From assembly GCA_905221605.1 (NCBI GenBank), contig CAJNDS010000580.1:636776-674275 (forward strand): a stretch of DNA of 37,500 bases, in the 5' to 3' direction; not shown here. Below: more notes on the stretch, generated by a model, which searched no databases, had not been told where the DNA came from, and saw only the letters and a program-made list of their open reading frames with translations. Numbering within the stretch: the stretch's first letter is position 1. This DNA is from Symbiodinium natans (taxonomy: Eukaryota; Sar; Dinophyceae; Suessiales; Symbiodiniaceae).

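Overview
The window looks like nuclear DNA of a dinoflagellate, probably Symbiodiniaceae-like. It carries short exons with GT, GC and GA 5' splice sites, introns packed with plant-type telomere-like repeats (TTTAGGG/CCCTAAA and variants), a bipartite plastid-type leader, and a Ty1/copia element of a type seen in these algae. Nothing prokaryotic was found. The species is inferred, not shown.

Layout. Bases 1-2350 are repeat-rich with a few weak exon-like islands. Gene 1 (+) starts at 2353 and runs past the right edge. It encodes a multi-pass amino-acid transporter (Aa_trans family) with a signal-plus-transit-like leader, and I reconstructed 15 exons by reading frame, splice phase and family motifs. 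Inside its 11-kb seventh intron lies a complete second gene on the same strand: gene 2 (11749-19617), 12 exons, 297 residues, a DUF1295/steroid-reductase-like membrane protein. Nearly all introns of both genes are built from interstitial telomere-like arrays in either orientation, plus small foldback (MITE-like) elements. In four introns the array itself supplies the GTTTAG donor. At four places an array is flanked by 13-26-bp direct repeats, as expected if arrays were inserted into the gene.

Intron 12 of gene 1 holds an intact, antisense Ty1/copia retrotransposon (27144-35742; identical 202-bp LTRs; 5-bp duplication AACCC of the telomere-like array). Reading on the minus strand it has Gag with zinc knuckle and protease, a separate ORF2 (SAP-like, ExoX-C-like, coiled coil) in the +1 frame, and a 1710-residue Pol. 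Before the usual integrase, reverse transcriptase and RNase H, Pol carries a cytosine-methyltransferase-like domain and a TET/JBP-like 2OG-Fe(II) dioxygenase-like domain. Gag and Pol share one frame separated by a single TAG, that frame stays open under all of ORF2, and ORF2 ends in a TGATG stop-start overlap with Pol.

Main uncertainties: one exon of gene 1 (start of transmembrane helix 3), some donor choices, and several exon-like islands that I could not place.
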